From contig SNVD02009122.1 of assembly GCA_013180625.2 (NCBI GenBank), forward strand, positions 277,001-341,000: a stretch of 64,000 bases of DNA. Reading direction: 5' to 3'. Of this stretch, positions 34,971-46,120 are shown one piece after another. The translations under genes were made by a program, and so were the position numbers. The notes below the pieces were generated by a model that was given only the letters and a program-made list of their open reading frames with translations, was not told where the DNA came from and did no database searches. Position 1 is the first letter of the stretch, and each line of letters opens with the position of its first letter. The DNA is from Boswellia sacra. Its lineage: Eukaryota; Streptophyta; Magnoliopsida; Sapindales; Burseraceae.

Positions 34971-35616
34971 GTCTTAAGATTGGATAGCGGTGCAACACAT
35001 GTGGCCTAGAGGCCTAACATCTCTGTCATGACTCCCCTAAACTAAGCTCTTGAGCTAGAATTTATCCCAAAAACATTTACAAACACAAATTAAATGCATA
35101 AATAAAATCAACAATAGAAAAACAAACTTAGAAATTAAAAAAAATAAACCGTTAAGGAAAAATTATAAGAGCAAAGTATAGCTTGGGTTGCCCCCCAAGA
35201 AGTGCTTTGTTTTACATCATCAACCGGATGTTGTTTTTCCTTTCAAACTTCATCAAGCCACATGGTGTTGTTTTTTTAATTCCACTTCATTTTGTCTTAA
35301 GATTGCATAGTGGAGCAACACATGTGGCATAGGTGCGAAACATCTCTGTCATGACTCCCCCAAACTAAGCTCTTGAGTTAGAATTATCCTAAAAACACTT
35401 ACAAACACAAATTAAATGCATAAATAAAATCAAAAATGGAAAAACGCACTCAGAAATAAAGAAAACATATGAATAGTTAAGGAAAAATTATAAGAGCAAG
35501 GTATAGCTTGGGTTTCCTCCCAATTAGCGGTTTTTTTTTTTTTACGTCATCAGCCGAACGTTGTTCTTCCTTTCAAACTTCATCAAGCAACATGGTGTTG
35601 TTTTTGAATTCTACTT
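34971..35616. repeat. Tandem duplication, two copies with a 323-bp period
   Basis: GTCTTAAGAT at 34971 recurs at 35294, and the sequence stays parallel for the full period, including CATCTCTGTCATGACTCCC and CTTTCAAACTTCATCAAG, with scattered differences. It lies just after the end of pol in element A. Confidence 0.9.
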
Positions 35617-37125
35617 CACTACTCATGTAAGGCTTCAACCTTTGTCCATTGCCCTTAATGTACTTTTACCGAGATGTCCAATTTCCACTACACCATAAGG
35701 AAAAACCTTAACTACTATGAATGGATCGAACCATCATGATTGAGCTTCTCTGGAAACAACTATAATTGAGTTGTACAAAAGTACATGTTGATTGAGTGAG
35801 AAGGTTTTTCGAAGAATTCACTTGTCATGCCATGCCTCGGTTCTTTCTTTGTAGATCTTTGCATTCTTATAAGCCTTATTATAGAATTCCTCCATCTCAT
35901 TTAATTGCAACAATTATTTTTCATGAGCTTTTTGTAAGTCCATGTCAGCTACCTCATCGCTCCATAAGCTCTATGCTCTAACTCAACCGGTAGATGACAT
36001 ACCTTTCCAAAAACTAGCCTATAAGGAGACATTCCAATTGGTGTTTGAAAGCTGTTCTATAAGCCCACAATATATCATCTAATTCTAGACCAATCCTTTC
36101 TTGAACTTGCTACAGTCTTTTCAAGAATCGTCTTTACTTCCCCGTTCGAAATCTTAGCTTGTCCATTCGTTTGATGATGGTAAGCAAGTGCCTTTCTATG
36201 AGTCACTATATACTTAGATAATAGAGTTGTAAGCTGTTTGTTACAAAAGTGCGTGCATTCATCACTAACAATGGCTCTTAGGGTGCCAAACCTTGTAAAA
36301 ATCTGCTTTTTAAGAAAGGTAAGCAATACTTTACCATCATTAGTTGGGGTTGCCATAACTTCTACCTATTTTGACACATAATCCACCGCTAAGTGAATGT
36401 ACTTGTTGCTGTAAGAGGATGGAAATGGTCCCATGAAGTTGATGCCTTATACATCAAACAACTCCACTTCTAGCATGGCCTTTAATGGCATTTCATTTCT
36501 TCTAGAAATATTGCCCATTCTTTGACACCTATCACAATGGGCAACAAACTTATGAGCATCTTTAAATAGAATGGGCCAAAAGAAACCTGATTGAAGAACT
36601 TTTGCTACTATCTGTTGTCTTCCAAAGTGACCTCCATACTCTAATGCATGGTAGTGCTTTAAAATGTCTTCCATCTCTTCTTCCAATACACATCTCTGTA
36701 TAACTTGATCTACATAATATCGATAGAGAATATGATCTTCCCTATAATAATGCCTGACATCAGCAAAGAAATTCTTTTTCTATTGATAGAAGAGATCCGG
36801 TGGAATAATCTTTACTACAAGAAAATTAACAAAATCGGCAAACCATGGAAGAGTTTTGTTAGAAGATACAATAAAGAGAAGTTCATTTAAAAAGTTATCA
36901 TAAATAGGCTGAATGTGTTCTTCTTGTTCTTTCGGTAATTCTAATTAAGAGAGGTGATTAGCAATCAAATTCTTCGTGCCTTTCTTATCCCTAATCTCTA
37001 AATCAAACTTTTATAGTAACAGCACCCAGCGGATGAGCCTAGGCTTTGCATCTTTCTTGGTCATAAGGTATTTAATAACAGAATGATCTATGTACATGAC
37101 ACATCCAAAGAAAGGATTATCTCCC
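35617..37125 (-). pseudogene. Gypsy A pol: RNase H and integrase, broken
   Basis: From 37125 down: [16 protein letters not shown] and FDLEIRDKKGTKN (RNase H end), the integrase zinc-binding region (HYHALEYGGHFGRQQ, CDRCQRMGNISRR; 36686-36450), the integrase core (ATPTNDGKVLLTFLKKQIF, FGTLRAIVSDECTHF, HHQTNGQAKISNGE; 36356-36075), [19 protein letters not shown], and the end NGQRLKPYMSSEV near 35630. Stops are frequent (after ELFDV, before VEVMATPT, after DWSRIR). RT is absent upstream of 37125. Confidence 0.88.
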
Positions 37126-37133
37126 ATAATAGG

Positions 37134-38639
37134 AATGTTGAAGTAATAAACCCGGTAAGACCGGAGTCGATCCATAGAGAAAGAGATTTAGTGGCACAAA
37201 CTAAAGGGTAAGCAAATATGATATGAATAATTTAATAAATAACAAGATAATATTAACAAATAAAAGTAAAGATGGTAAGTGGTACAACCGACCATTCAAA
37301 TGTAAAACAAAAATAAAAGGTGGTAAAACCATCCATGAAAATAGGAGGTAAAATCTACCATAGTAAATGAAAGAACAAGTTCATAAGCAATAAACAAAAA
37401 TAATTAAAATACACAAGTAAGAGGAATTAACACAATAATAATGAAAGCTAAGGTTTGGGGATCCGCTATTGATATATCAAATAAGAGTAAACAACCTAAT
37501 TGGAATCCACGCATCAGAGAGGTTCCAATTGGAAGGTATGTCATTTAAGCCCATTTTAGTTATATGAATTATATTTGTTTCATTACCAATTTTTATACCA
37601 CCTCTTGGAAATGGGTTCAAGCATCCAATATGCTAATCACCATATATCCACAACAAATCAAAGTTCCTAACTAGACCTGTGTTGGTAAGAAAGAACCATA
37701 CGATGTGTAAAAAGGATCCAAGCATTTGATGTACCAAGGATTGTCTACAATGAATCAAGACCTCCACTTTACGAGTTGTTTCAAGATTGATTAAGAAAAT
37801 AAATATAAAGTATATAAAATAAACAATTCAAGATTATGATTTTTAAGCACACATCAAAGGGTTAGAAAATCATTATTCTCATATCAAGGGCTTCACCCTT
37901 TTACCTTATCAAGAGATAATTTAGCAAGACATTAGTCAAGGAAGAAAATAAATTGCAAGAAGAAAACAATTTATTAATCACATCAAAAGAATAAAACACA
38001 GGAGAGAAAACACAATATTAAAAGATCCCAACCAAGGGCCAAGATGCCTTAATGGGTCACAATACACCTCTATTTGTAGATACATTCGAGGGCAAACTTG
38101 TCAAATTACAAAGGGACAATTATAAAATATCGTGTTGACAATTTGGATCATCATGTGTATCGACTTTGAAGACCAATTTTGGCACTGAAATATTTAGAAT
38201 TTTGATCACATGTCTTCATGAAAATTGTAGATATTTCTCTCAACTTTTTAGAACATCTTGATTCATATGATTTGGATATGTATATCAAAAGATATTATCA
38301 AAATATAGACGTATGGTCAGGCTCGACTGAAACTATAAATAGGTTCACTTCAAACCCATTTTTGGTCCACTAAAAGTCCAAATTTCATCATGCTTGTGAA
38401 ATATAATCTTGTACATAATTTCATCAACTTTTTAACAAATAAGATTTCCACTATTCTAATCTATAAATAGAAAGTTATGCCTATTTTACTAAACCAGTAA
38501 CAAAAACTGAAATTAAGATGAAGCTAATTTAAAAGATGCAAAGACTACAAATATGCTTATGTTGAGGAATTTAATGACACTAGTGCACTATCATGAATTA
38601 AGCTCTTATTAAATATATATATTTAAGTATTCATCACAC
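37134..38639 (-). repeat. 3' LTR of gypsy element B (~1.5 kb)
   Basis: On the minus strand it runs from TGTGATGAATACTTAAAT, just after a GATTGGGGG tract, to CTTCAACA. It contains GGTAAGACCGGAGTCGATCC near its end (37151-37170). A second copy is not in the window, so borders rest on TG/CA ends and the G-rich tract. Confidence 0.65.
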
Positions 38640-40010
38640 CCCCCAATCAGCTTATTGCTAGTCCCTTGCAATTAAAGCATTATTATTTAGCAGTGATATA
38701 TAGAATTTTACATCCAAGATGGTTATTATTGTACTCTCCTTGATTCTATCCAAATAAACAAACTTTCAACCAATTTTTTTTAAAAAGACTCATGTACCCT
38801 TCAATTAAGATATTGACAAACCTTCTTTTTGTGCTCGGTCAACACGTGACTATAGGGCTTTTTAGAAAGAAGCCATATCAGTTCTAATATTTATCAAGGC
38901 TAATATCCTTAGGCAGGGGGCATTCATTCATCATCATTTTCGTTATTATTATTTTTTTTTAAACAATATATCTTTAAACCATGTATTGAGCCATAGGCTA
39001 ATGACTCCCAAACTAGTTGGCCTTAGGGCATTAGGTTTTAAGACACCCCTACAAGCTTAACGACGCGGGTTACGGATGCTTTATTTTTTGTTTAGAAAAT
39101 TATGGATAGTGCAATGTTCAATCCCCTTAAGCTTTCTCCTTAATCCATGTAATGTGCTTTTGGTCAATGGCTCCCAAACTAGTTGGTCTTAAGGTATTAG
39201 GTTTTGAGGCACCCATTGGGCTTAATTGCTAAAATTAAGGAGGTTACGAGACCAAATTTATCCACAATTGCTATTTGTTTTTTTTTTACTTTCTTTTTGT
39301 TTAACTTTCCCTTTCCTTTTGTTGTTATCCTAAACAAAACAAAAGAACTCAAATATTACAACATTTCATTTTGCAACCTACAATCATGCATCAAGGTGTG
39401 TGTGTGTGTGTGAAAAAAGGTTCATGAATTCTTGCTTAATGAGTATATAAGCTAATAGTTTATTAAATGATAAAGTTGTGATAGTTGTAGATTTGAATAA
39501 TTCAAGGTGAAGTGAATAAGACAACCTCATTATAAATTTCAAAAAATCAAAACTAAATAATATCAAGTTAGTTAAAATGAGTCTTCAAAAGTGCAAAATC
39601 AAAATAAAATGACAAATTAGTTAGAATGGGTTTCGAGAGTTCAAAATGGCCTCTTTACTCTACCATTCCTAACCTAGGATGCATCTCAAGAGGAATTAAA
39701 CTCCTTACACTGCCACTCTAAATCTAATTACTTGCTCACTTTTTTTTTTTTTGGCATGAAGAAAATATAAGACACGCTTATGTTTACTATCCTTCCCCCC
39801 CAACCAAATGAAACATTGTCCTCAATGTTTAAATGCAGAGAGATAAAGTATAGGAGACATTACCTGAAGCTTCAGTTATTCAAAAGAGACGACCTGAAAG
39901 ACACGTAAAATAAAATGCTACAAATAAAATAAAAGACAAAAAAAATTACAAACGAAGTGTCAGATCCAATTTGCACTTTTTGTTATGTCTCTCTGATCAA
40001 TTAATTTGAG
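38640..40010 (-). other. Gypsy B spacer between LOG-like pseudogene and LTR
   Basis: Carries blocks shared with element A (the ACTCCCAAACTAGTTGG repeat pair at ~39004 and ~39170) and the minus-strand motif CATTGAGGACAATGTTTC then TTGGGGGGG at ~39795-39830. A short (GT)n run lies at 39395-39411. No gene. Confidence 0.65.
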
Positions 40011-40735
40011 TTATTGCTGGGTCAGGTTCATACTCGACTGCTTGTAATTTGTCAAGCAATTCATTAGCAGTGGTAAAAAAAACAAGGATCTATCACGCTG
40101 AAGTGAGATAAAATTCTGTTCTACAGCTTTATCAACAAAACGTAACAAAAGATCAAAGAAATTTTTAACATTCAACAAATCTATGGGTTTTTGATGAAGA
40201 TTCAGTTGGGCCCAAGAGGCAATTTGAAAAATTTCTTCAAAAGTACCAAAGACACCTAGTAAATCAATAAAAGCATTCGAATTGATAAGCATATATGCCT
40301 TGCGTTCATGCATAGAGGAGGCCTGTAAGTCATGCCCAACTATTTTTTCAATAATGTTTTCTACAGCCAAAGCTCTAGGAATAACTAAGGATGGCAAAAT
40401 GACCCGCTAGGTCTGAGACCCCGGTGTGACCCTTGTTTTAGGGGTGGTTCCTGACCCGTTTATTTTGAATTTAGGGGCGGGTTTAGGTTTCCAAAAGTTC
40501 TACCCTGTTTGAGGCAGGTCCGAGTCTGGGTCCACCCTCTAGCCCCATTTGACCCGTCCCGCCCCACATAATATAAAAGTGCATATGAAAAAAAATGGAA
40601 CTTAAAGTAATTTTTAGCGGCAAATGTGATAAATTATAATGCATTAGGATATCAGGAAATTTTACTAAACTATATAAACAAAATAACTTCCCAAATCTCC
40701 TAAACCCTAAGTCTTGCCATCTTCTTCTTCTTTAA

Positions 40736-41058
40736 ATCCCTAAAAATCACCACCTTAGTCGTCCACCATTGCCAGTTATTGTCGACTATCTGCAGCTCCA
40801 GTGTCCATCATAGCACCTCTGCAGCTCCAGCGTCGTAACAGCTCTGCACATTCAGCTCGCTATTGCAGCTCTAGCGTCGCATCACCTCCACGACTCCAGT
40901 ATCGCAGTAGCTCCACGCCTTCAGCTTACTATCGCAGCACCTCTGCGCCTCTAGCTCGCTATCGTAGCTCCATCGTCGTAGCAGTCATCGTCTCCCTCAC
41001 AGCCAACTTGCCTTCACATCACACTGATGCACTTTCTTCTCTCTTGGGTTGGGTTTAG
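40736..41058 (+). repeat. Leader of the hAT gene with degenerate CTCCAGCTCGCTATCG repeats
   Basis: Around 40795-40990 a 20-30-base phrase (CAGCTCYAGCGTCG / CAGCTCGCTATCGCAGC) recurs about eight times. The frame 40801-41058 is Ser/Arg-rich and stays open. It is probably a 5' leader, not a domain. Confidence 0.55.
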
Positions 41059-42000
41059 TTTGCATGCTTGAAGTATATGTATTTGTATGTATCATCAATC
41101 AAAATTAATATTAGTAAAATAGTTTATATCTATTTCTATATTAATGCCAATTAAATTATTTTGCAATTTAGTTGTTGTCATGAAAGTTTGCAATTGAACT
41201 TAAATATTAAATCCTAATTCATATTTGTGTATGAATTAAATGTGATCAAATCAATTATTATTTAGAATTAATTGTTCTGTTAATTATAGATTTAATGATG
41301 CAATTAATTTTTGAAGATAATTAACTGTAGAGGCTACGAGTGAGTGATCCTTCCACAAAAATGACTTAATGCAATATTCCTTAAAAAATCAATTATTATT
41401 AAGAATTAATTGTGATCAAATCTGTTAATGATAGATTTAATGATGCAATTAATTTCTGAAGATAACTTAATGTAGAGGCTGCGAGTGAGTGATCCTTCCA
41501 CAAAAATGACTAAATGCAATATTCCTAAAAAAAATCAATTATTATTAAGAATTAATTGTGATATAATGATATATTAAGTCATATAATGATTTTTAAGTCA
41601 ATTAAGTCATATTTAGAAGGCCTCAAAAAACATATAATGATATATTAAATCTTACAAGACAATTAAGTTAACTCAAAACCCGAACTTTTAGAATTAAATT
41701 ATGTGAAAAATTGAATTTTTATGCATGAGATGTTAGTATAGCTAAAGATATTGACATGATATATTGGAATTTATTTTTGCTTTCTTTTTCTTTTTCTGTG
41801 AGGGAATTTTATATGATTGTATATTATATGTTTATTTGTTTGTTTATAGCCTACACATGAAAATGATATTATATATATAGTTTAATATTACATATCTTAA
41901 TTTTACATATTTTTTGTTATTTTTTTAGGTAAACAAGGTCTTCACAATCACAACAAGAAGTGGGGATGTCAAATACCTAAATCGTAGTGGTGATTTAAAC

Positions 42001-44143
42001 ATGGATAAAGATTCTGAAGATGTTGCTATATCTACTAGTAAGAGAGGGCTAGAAGAAGATGATGATGAATTGTCTCAACTTAGTAAAAAATCTAGGACCA
42101 CATCACAAGTTTAGCAACATTTTACAAAGTTAGTTATTGATGGAGTACCAAAAGCATGTTGTATCCATTGTGCCACAAAATTAGTTGCTAGGGTGTCAGA
42201 TGGCACCTCCCATTTAAATAAGCATTTGAATAGATGTCATCGAGCTAATCAACTAACCATGGAAAAAAGCATTTTGAAATTCCAAAAACAAAGTGATGGA
42301 ACTCACTCTTACAAACTTGGTATGTCATGATAAAGAGTTGAGTATGAGGGCTTTAGGGAAATGATGAATTATGTCCAACCTTTGTTTGGTACCATGAGTA
42401 GAAATACTTTGAAGAATGAAATATTCAAGTTGTTTGACAGTGAGAAAAGGAAGACAATGGAATTTTTGGAAAACATACAAGGAAGGATAGTTATAACAAC
42501 TGACATGTGGACTTCTAGTAGCCAAAAGAAAGGATATATTGTTATAACATCCCATTTCATTGACAATTCATGGAAACTCCGTAATTAGATTTTGAGGTAT
42601 GTTCAAAATTGTAATTTTATCTTATTTTATTAATTTGTTTATATTAAATATAATTTCTCATAATTTTATGTTTATAATTGTTAGGTTTGTATATGTGCCA
42701 GCCCCACATACGGCAGAATGTCTTAGAAAGGTGTTCGTTGATTGCTTGTATGATTAGAATTTTGAAAGAAAATTATCTACTTTAACTGTAGATAATTGTT
42801 CTAACAATGATGCTATGATAAAGCAAGTACTTGATAAATTGGGTGATAGGCATTTGATGTTGCATGAGAAACTTTTTCACATGTGGTGCTATGCTCATAT
42901 ATTAAACCTAATAGTTAAAGATGGGCTAGAAGTGACTGGAAATGGCATTGAGAAGGTTAGGGATAGTGTTGCTTTTTGCACATCTACACCTAAGAGAACG
43001 GAAAAGTTTGAGGAGAATGCATGTCACTTGAAAGTGACATTTAATAAGACATTGTCTCTTGATTATAAAATTAGGTGGAACTTTACTTATAAGATGTTGA
43101 GTACAGCTTTGGCCTATAAAGATTTGTTTGTTCGTTTGAAAGAGCTTGATAGTCAATATACAGATTTGCCTAAGGAAGAGGAGTGGGCAGCAGCAAAACT
43201 TATGTGTGATCATTTGGAAAAGTTTTATAGGTTTATTAAAATATTTTCTGGAACAAATTATCCCACAGCAAATAAGTTTTTTCCAAAAATTTGTGAGTTG
43301 AGATTATCTTTGAGCTCTTGGCTTACATCTCCTTTTAAAAAGATTGAGGAAACGGCTAATGCAATGATTAAAAAGTTTGAAAAATATTGGAATGTTATCC
43401 ATGGAGTGTTAGCTGTGGCTGTGGTTTTAGATCTTAGATGTAAAATGGTAATGGTGGAGTTTGTGTACAAGAAGATTTATGGAGATGGTGCTTTTGAGGA
43501 TATTAAGGGAGTACGTACTCTTTGTGAAGACTTGGTGATAGATTATCAATGTAGACTTAATTTGGGTAATTAGCCAAAGGAATATGTCGCAAATTTACCA
43601 AATCCAGAAGGTGTTACAGGAGACGGTGCATCAAGTGAGTTTGATATTGAATATGAAAAATTTAAAGAAAGTACTAATATGGGATTGCAAAAAAGTCTGA
43701 GCTTGATATTTATTTGGAGGATCATGTAGTTAGTGGTCCTAACTTTGATGTTTTACTTTGGTGGAAGATGAATAAAAGTAAGTTTCCTGTATTGTCCACT
43801 ATTGCTAGAGATGTTTTGGCAATCTCAGTATCCATAGTTCCATCTGAATCCACTTTTAGCACAAGTGTTAGAGTTTTGAGTTCACATCGTAGTAGACTTC
43901 ATCCTGATACATTGGAGGCATTAATGTGTACCCAAAATTGGTTATGGCTAAAATCACGAGGTATAAGTTTCAATGTACTATGTTTATTTTATTGATTATT
44001 ATTACTTTTATTTAATTTCCTTATTTAGTTATTAATTATGTTATTATATACTTCTAGGTATAATTACTCAAGAAGAGATAGTTGTAGAGGAAACATTGGA
44101 TGATGAAGGAGGAAGTTTGATGATTGTGAGGTTGTTTCATTAG
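42001..44143 (+). pseudogene. hAT transposase (RICESLEEPER/DAYSLEEPER-like), broken
   Basis: MDKDSEDVAIS at 42001 leads into a BED zinc finger (CCIHC, then HLNKHLNRCH; 42160-42245), where the expected Trp before QHF is TAG at 42112-42114. After a small deletion near 42310, the core continues: VITTDMWTSSSQKKGYIVIT, intron at ~42598-42684, FVYVPAPHT, LTVDNCSNNDAM, the long frame 42815-43573 (MWCYAHILNLIVKDGL), then a frameshift near 43690 and the dimerisation region FDVLLWWKMNKSKFPVLS to HPDTLEALMCTQNWL. A final intron separates the tail EEIVVEETLDDEGGS ending at 44143. Other stops (for example in RN-stop-ILR and YD-stop-NFE) fit Gln or Trp codons. Confidence 0.92.
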
Positions 44144-44798
44144 AGTGTTAGATGTAGGAAGTTGATCTTGTGTGCTATCAACTTGCTGGTTTGATTTTAT
44201 TAAAGTGTTGACATTATTTTTATTTACTTGTTACTATGTTGGTATTTGTATGTTTTTATTATTGTGAGTGTGTTTACTTTGATGTGTTTATTATTGTTGT
44301 AGCCATGTACTTGTTGATTTTGTTTGTTGCTAACTTGGTATTGTTTGTTGAATTATTGCTTACTTGGATATTTTAGTTTTTGAATGGAATGATGGTTTTT
44401 TAGTTGTTGGTTGTTGTGCATATGCATGATTTTAGTTTAAAGATGTATTGTCTTTATGATTGTTAAAAAATGGTCTTAGTTGTATACTTGCATATGATAT
44501 GATGGGAAATTAAGAATAGGGTTATTTGCAAAGTGTGAATTTTACAGGGGCAGGGCGGGGCGGATCTGGATCCAACCCTATGAATAACACTCAAAACTTG
44601 ACCGCCTCCTAAGAGTGCATCTATTGACACACAACCCATTAACCCGAGGCTACATCCTCCATAAACCACATGAATCTTTCTTTCATCTAATAGGCTACCA
44701 AGATAATTTGCTACTTCTACAAACTCTTCACTTTTTCCAACTCGAGATCTACAGAATACATATATCTTTTAGATTCAACATTTTGAGATTTTCTCCAT

Positions 44799-45800
44799 GT
44801 CTATGCAACCCTCTAACTATATGTGTAAAGTGAAGAACAAGAGATGTCATATTTATAGAGTGCAAAAAGGTATTCTAATGATGAAATCTATATAGGTTGA
44901 AAAAGTTCGACAATAAAGCATAAAAATTCAAAAAAATGACAAAAATAAGAAAACATAAATGCATAAGTCAACCGAATGATAAAGATATAAATTCAAAAAT
45001 GACAGCCATAAGACATAAAAATTCAAAAATGATAGCACACATGCATATATACAGGTAGTTGTGACTGTGGCTCACATCTTTATCTGGTTTTACGTCTAGA
45101 AACGACTTAAACACCTTCTATGAGTTGGGGATATGCTTCCCATCCAATTTTCTTATAAAATGGCAAATAGGATCATTTTGAGTCTCGAGACTGTGACATG
45201 CACGCTCTTCTCGAAATTGTATCCATAATTTCAAAATTTCATGCTACACAATTCCATGAGAATGCGTCTTAAGAGTAAATTAGATATTATCCCAAGACTT
45301 CCTACTTAGTCCATTCTTGATGAATTTTGGCTTATCCTCTCGATTGTTAGACAAAAATCCTAAGGAGCAGTAAGGTTGGTTACAAGTCCATCTTGTACAT
45401 TTGCGATAAACTTGTAACATTTTTGCTCTTTCGCTTTTTGGCGTAAGAGTTTTTTCCTAAACCTAGCATGTGAGAAACAAAACCAGCTGGAAATTCACAA
45501 GGGAATTGAACATTCGCTTCAATTAACCATCTTAAATCAACAGGAATACCCTTGCGCATCAACATCCTTAGTCTTTGCTTGAACTTTGTAAATTTTAAGC
45601 AATTCATTTTGAGGAAGAGAGGCAAAATATGTGTGTAGATTCGAGAGAATGGTATCCATGTGAAGAAAATGAGAGAAAAGATAAGAAAATGAACGCAAGG
45701 TGAGCAACAGTTTTTAGGGAACCGAAAAACCAACTTTAAAACTCACCAAGTGTTGTATCCTCCATTTGATCGAAAAAAATCAATCCTTTAAAAGGATCGA
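44799..45800 (-). other. Gypsy B segment with unidentified coding-like stretches
   Basis: Minus-strand frames between ~45733 and ~45060 look protein-like: IPVDLRWLIEANVQFPCEFP in one frame, and, after frame changes, KPKFIKNGLSRKSWDNI, then FREERACHSLETQNDPICHF and KLDGKHIPNS. I do not recognise the family. It could be the start of an accessory ORF of the element or captured host sequence. 44799-45060 has no signal. Confidence 0.4.
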
Positions 45801-46007
45801 TTAAAGTAATGGATTCTTATTTCGATCAAAATTTTCAAAGAATGGTTTTAACCGTTGTCCATTAAATTTAAAAACATTATCATTCCTTGGGTTCTCAATT
45901 TCAACTGCTCCATGAAAGAAAATTTTTTTAAAAATGAAAGGTCCAGTCTAACAAGACCGAAGTTTACCAGAAAACAAATGCAATCTTGAGTCATATAAAA
46001 GAAATTT
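45801..46007 (-). pseudogene. C-terminal end of gypsy B pol
   Basis: Minus strand from 46005: FLLYDSRLHLFSGKLRSC, a stop, GPFIFKKIFFHGAVEIENP, then NDNVFKFNGQRLKPFFE, ending at a TAA at 45801-45803. NGQRLKP is also the end of pol in element A (~35630). Everything upstream is cut off by the CACTA end at 46008. Confidence 0.85.
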
Positions 46008-46120
46008 CACTACAAGAATTTTTTAAATATTTTTCACTTTACAATTTTTTTATTTGGCGGTTTTTAAAAAAAGTGAGATATATAACACTGATCTAGAAGT
46101 CAAACCTACATATTCATCTT
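46008..46120 (+). mobile_element. CACTA-type transposon terminus
   Basis: CACTACAAGAATTTTTT begins exactly where the gypsy B pol frame stops, after TTT. CACTACAAGAAA is the standard end of plant CACTA (CMC) elements, and TTTGGCGG further in also fits. The opposite terminus (TTCTTGTAGTG) was not found, so the element's extent is unknown. Confidence 0.65.

Larger units (their letters stand above)
29108..37133 (-). mobile_element. Athila-like Ty3/gypsy retrotransposon A (minus strand, 5' part missing)
   Basis: Read on the minus strand: RNase H and integrase (37125 to ~35620), spacer with a tandem duplication, post-pol ORF (33325 to 32085), spacer, polypurine tract, 3' LTR (30389 to ~29108). RT-RNase H before integrase defines gypsy, and the peptide signatures and post-pol ORF are Athila-like. 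Upstream pol, gag and the 5' LTR are not present. The element ends where the LTR of element B begins at 37134, possibly because B inserted into it. Confidence 0.82.
40386..44580 (+). mobile_element. hAT-superfamily DNA transposon (4.2 kb) inside the LOG-like pseudogene
   Basis: Left end TAAGGATGGCAAAATGACCC and right end, inverted, TAGGGTTGGATCCAGATCCG. The flanks are an 8-bp duplication with one mismatch: GGAATAAC (40378-40385) and TGAATAAC (44581-44588). The encoded transposase has BED and hAT dimerisation regions. TIRs are imperfect and the transposase carries stops, so it is non-autonomous. Confidence 0.92.
40011..44798 (-). pseudogene. LOG-like: Intronless LONELY GUY (LOG)-like pseudogene, split by a hAT insertion
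   Basis: LOG enzymes release active cytokinin bases from their riboside monophosphates. The N-terminal part (44798-44581) starts MEKIS, has stops at codons 8 and 10, and continues KIYVFCRSRVGKSEEF and VVYGGCSLGLMGCVS to LSVI. The C-terminal part (40397-40011) resumes VIPRALAVENI, MHERKAYMLINSNAF, FGTFEEIFQIASWAQLN, KPIDLLNV and FVDKAVEQNFIS. Joined across the hAT, the ~200 codons match the length and order of LOG with no intron, whereas plant LOG genes are normally multi-exon. The PGGxGTxxE nucleotide-binding motif reads LGVFGTFEE, so the product would be inactive even without the stops. Confidence 0.87.
37134..46007 (-). mobile_element. Gypsy retrotransposon B (minus strand) with LOG-like insert in the accessory position; 5' part missing
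   Basis: On the minus strand: the end of pol (46007-45801), ~1 kb of unassigned sequence, a LONELY GUY-like pseudogene (44798-40011, split by a hAT element), the CATTGAGGACAATG spacer motif near 39820, a G-rich tract near 38640, and an LTR (38639-37134). The pol end and spacer motifs parallel element A, where a transposon-protein ORF sits in the same slot. Everything upstream of the last pol segment is missing at the CACTA terminus at 46008. Confidence 0.7.

Noticed and set aside
42325..43470. Minus-strand frames opposite the hAT transposase
   Set aside because: Antisense shadows of a well-identified coding strand.
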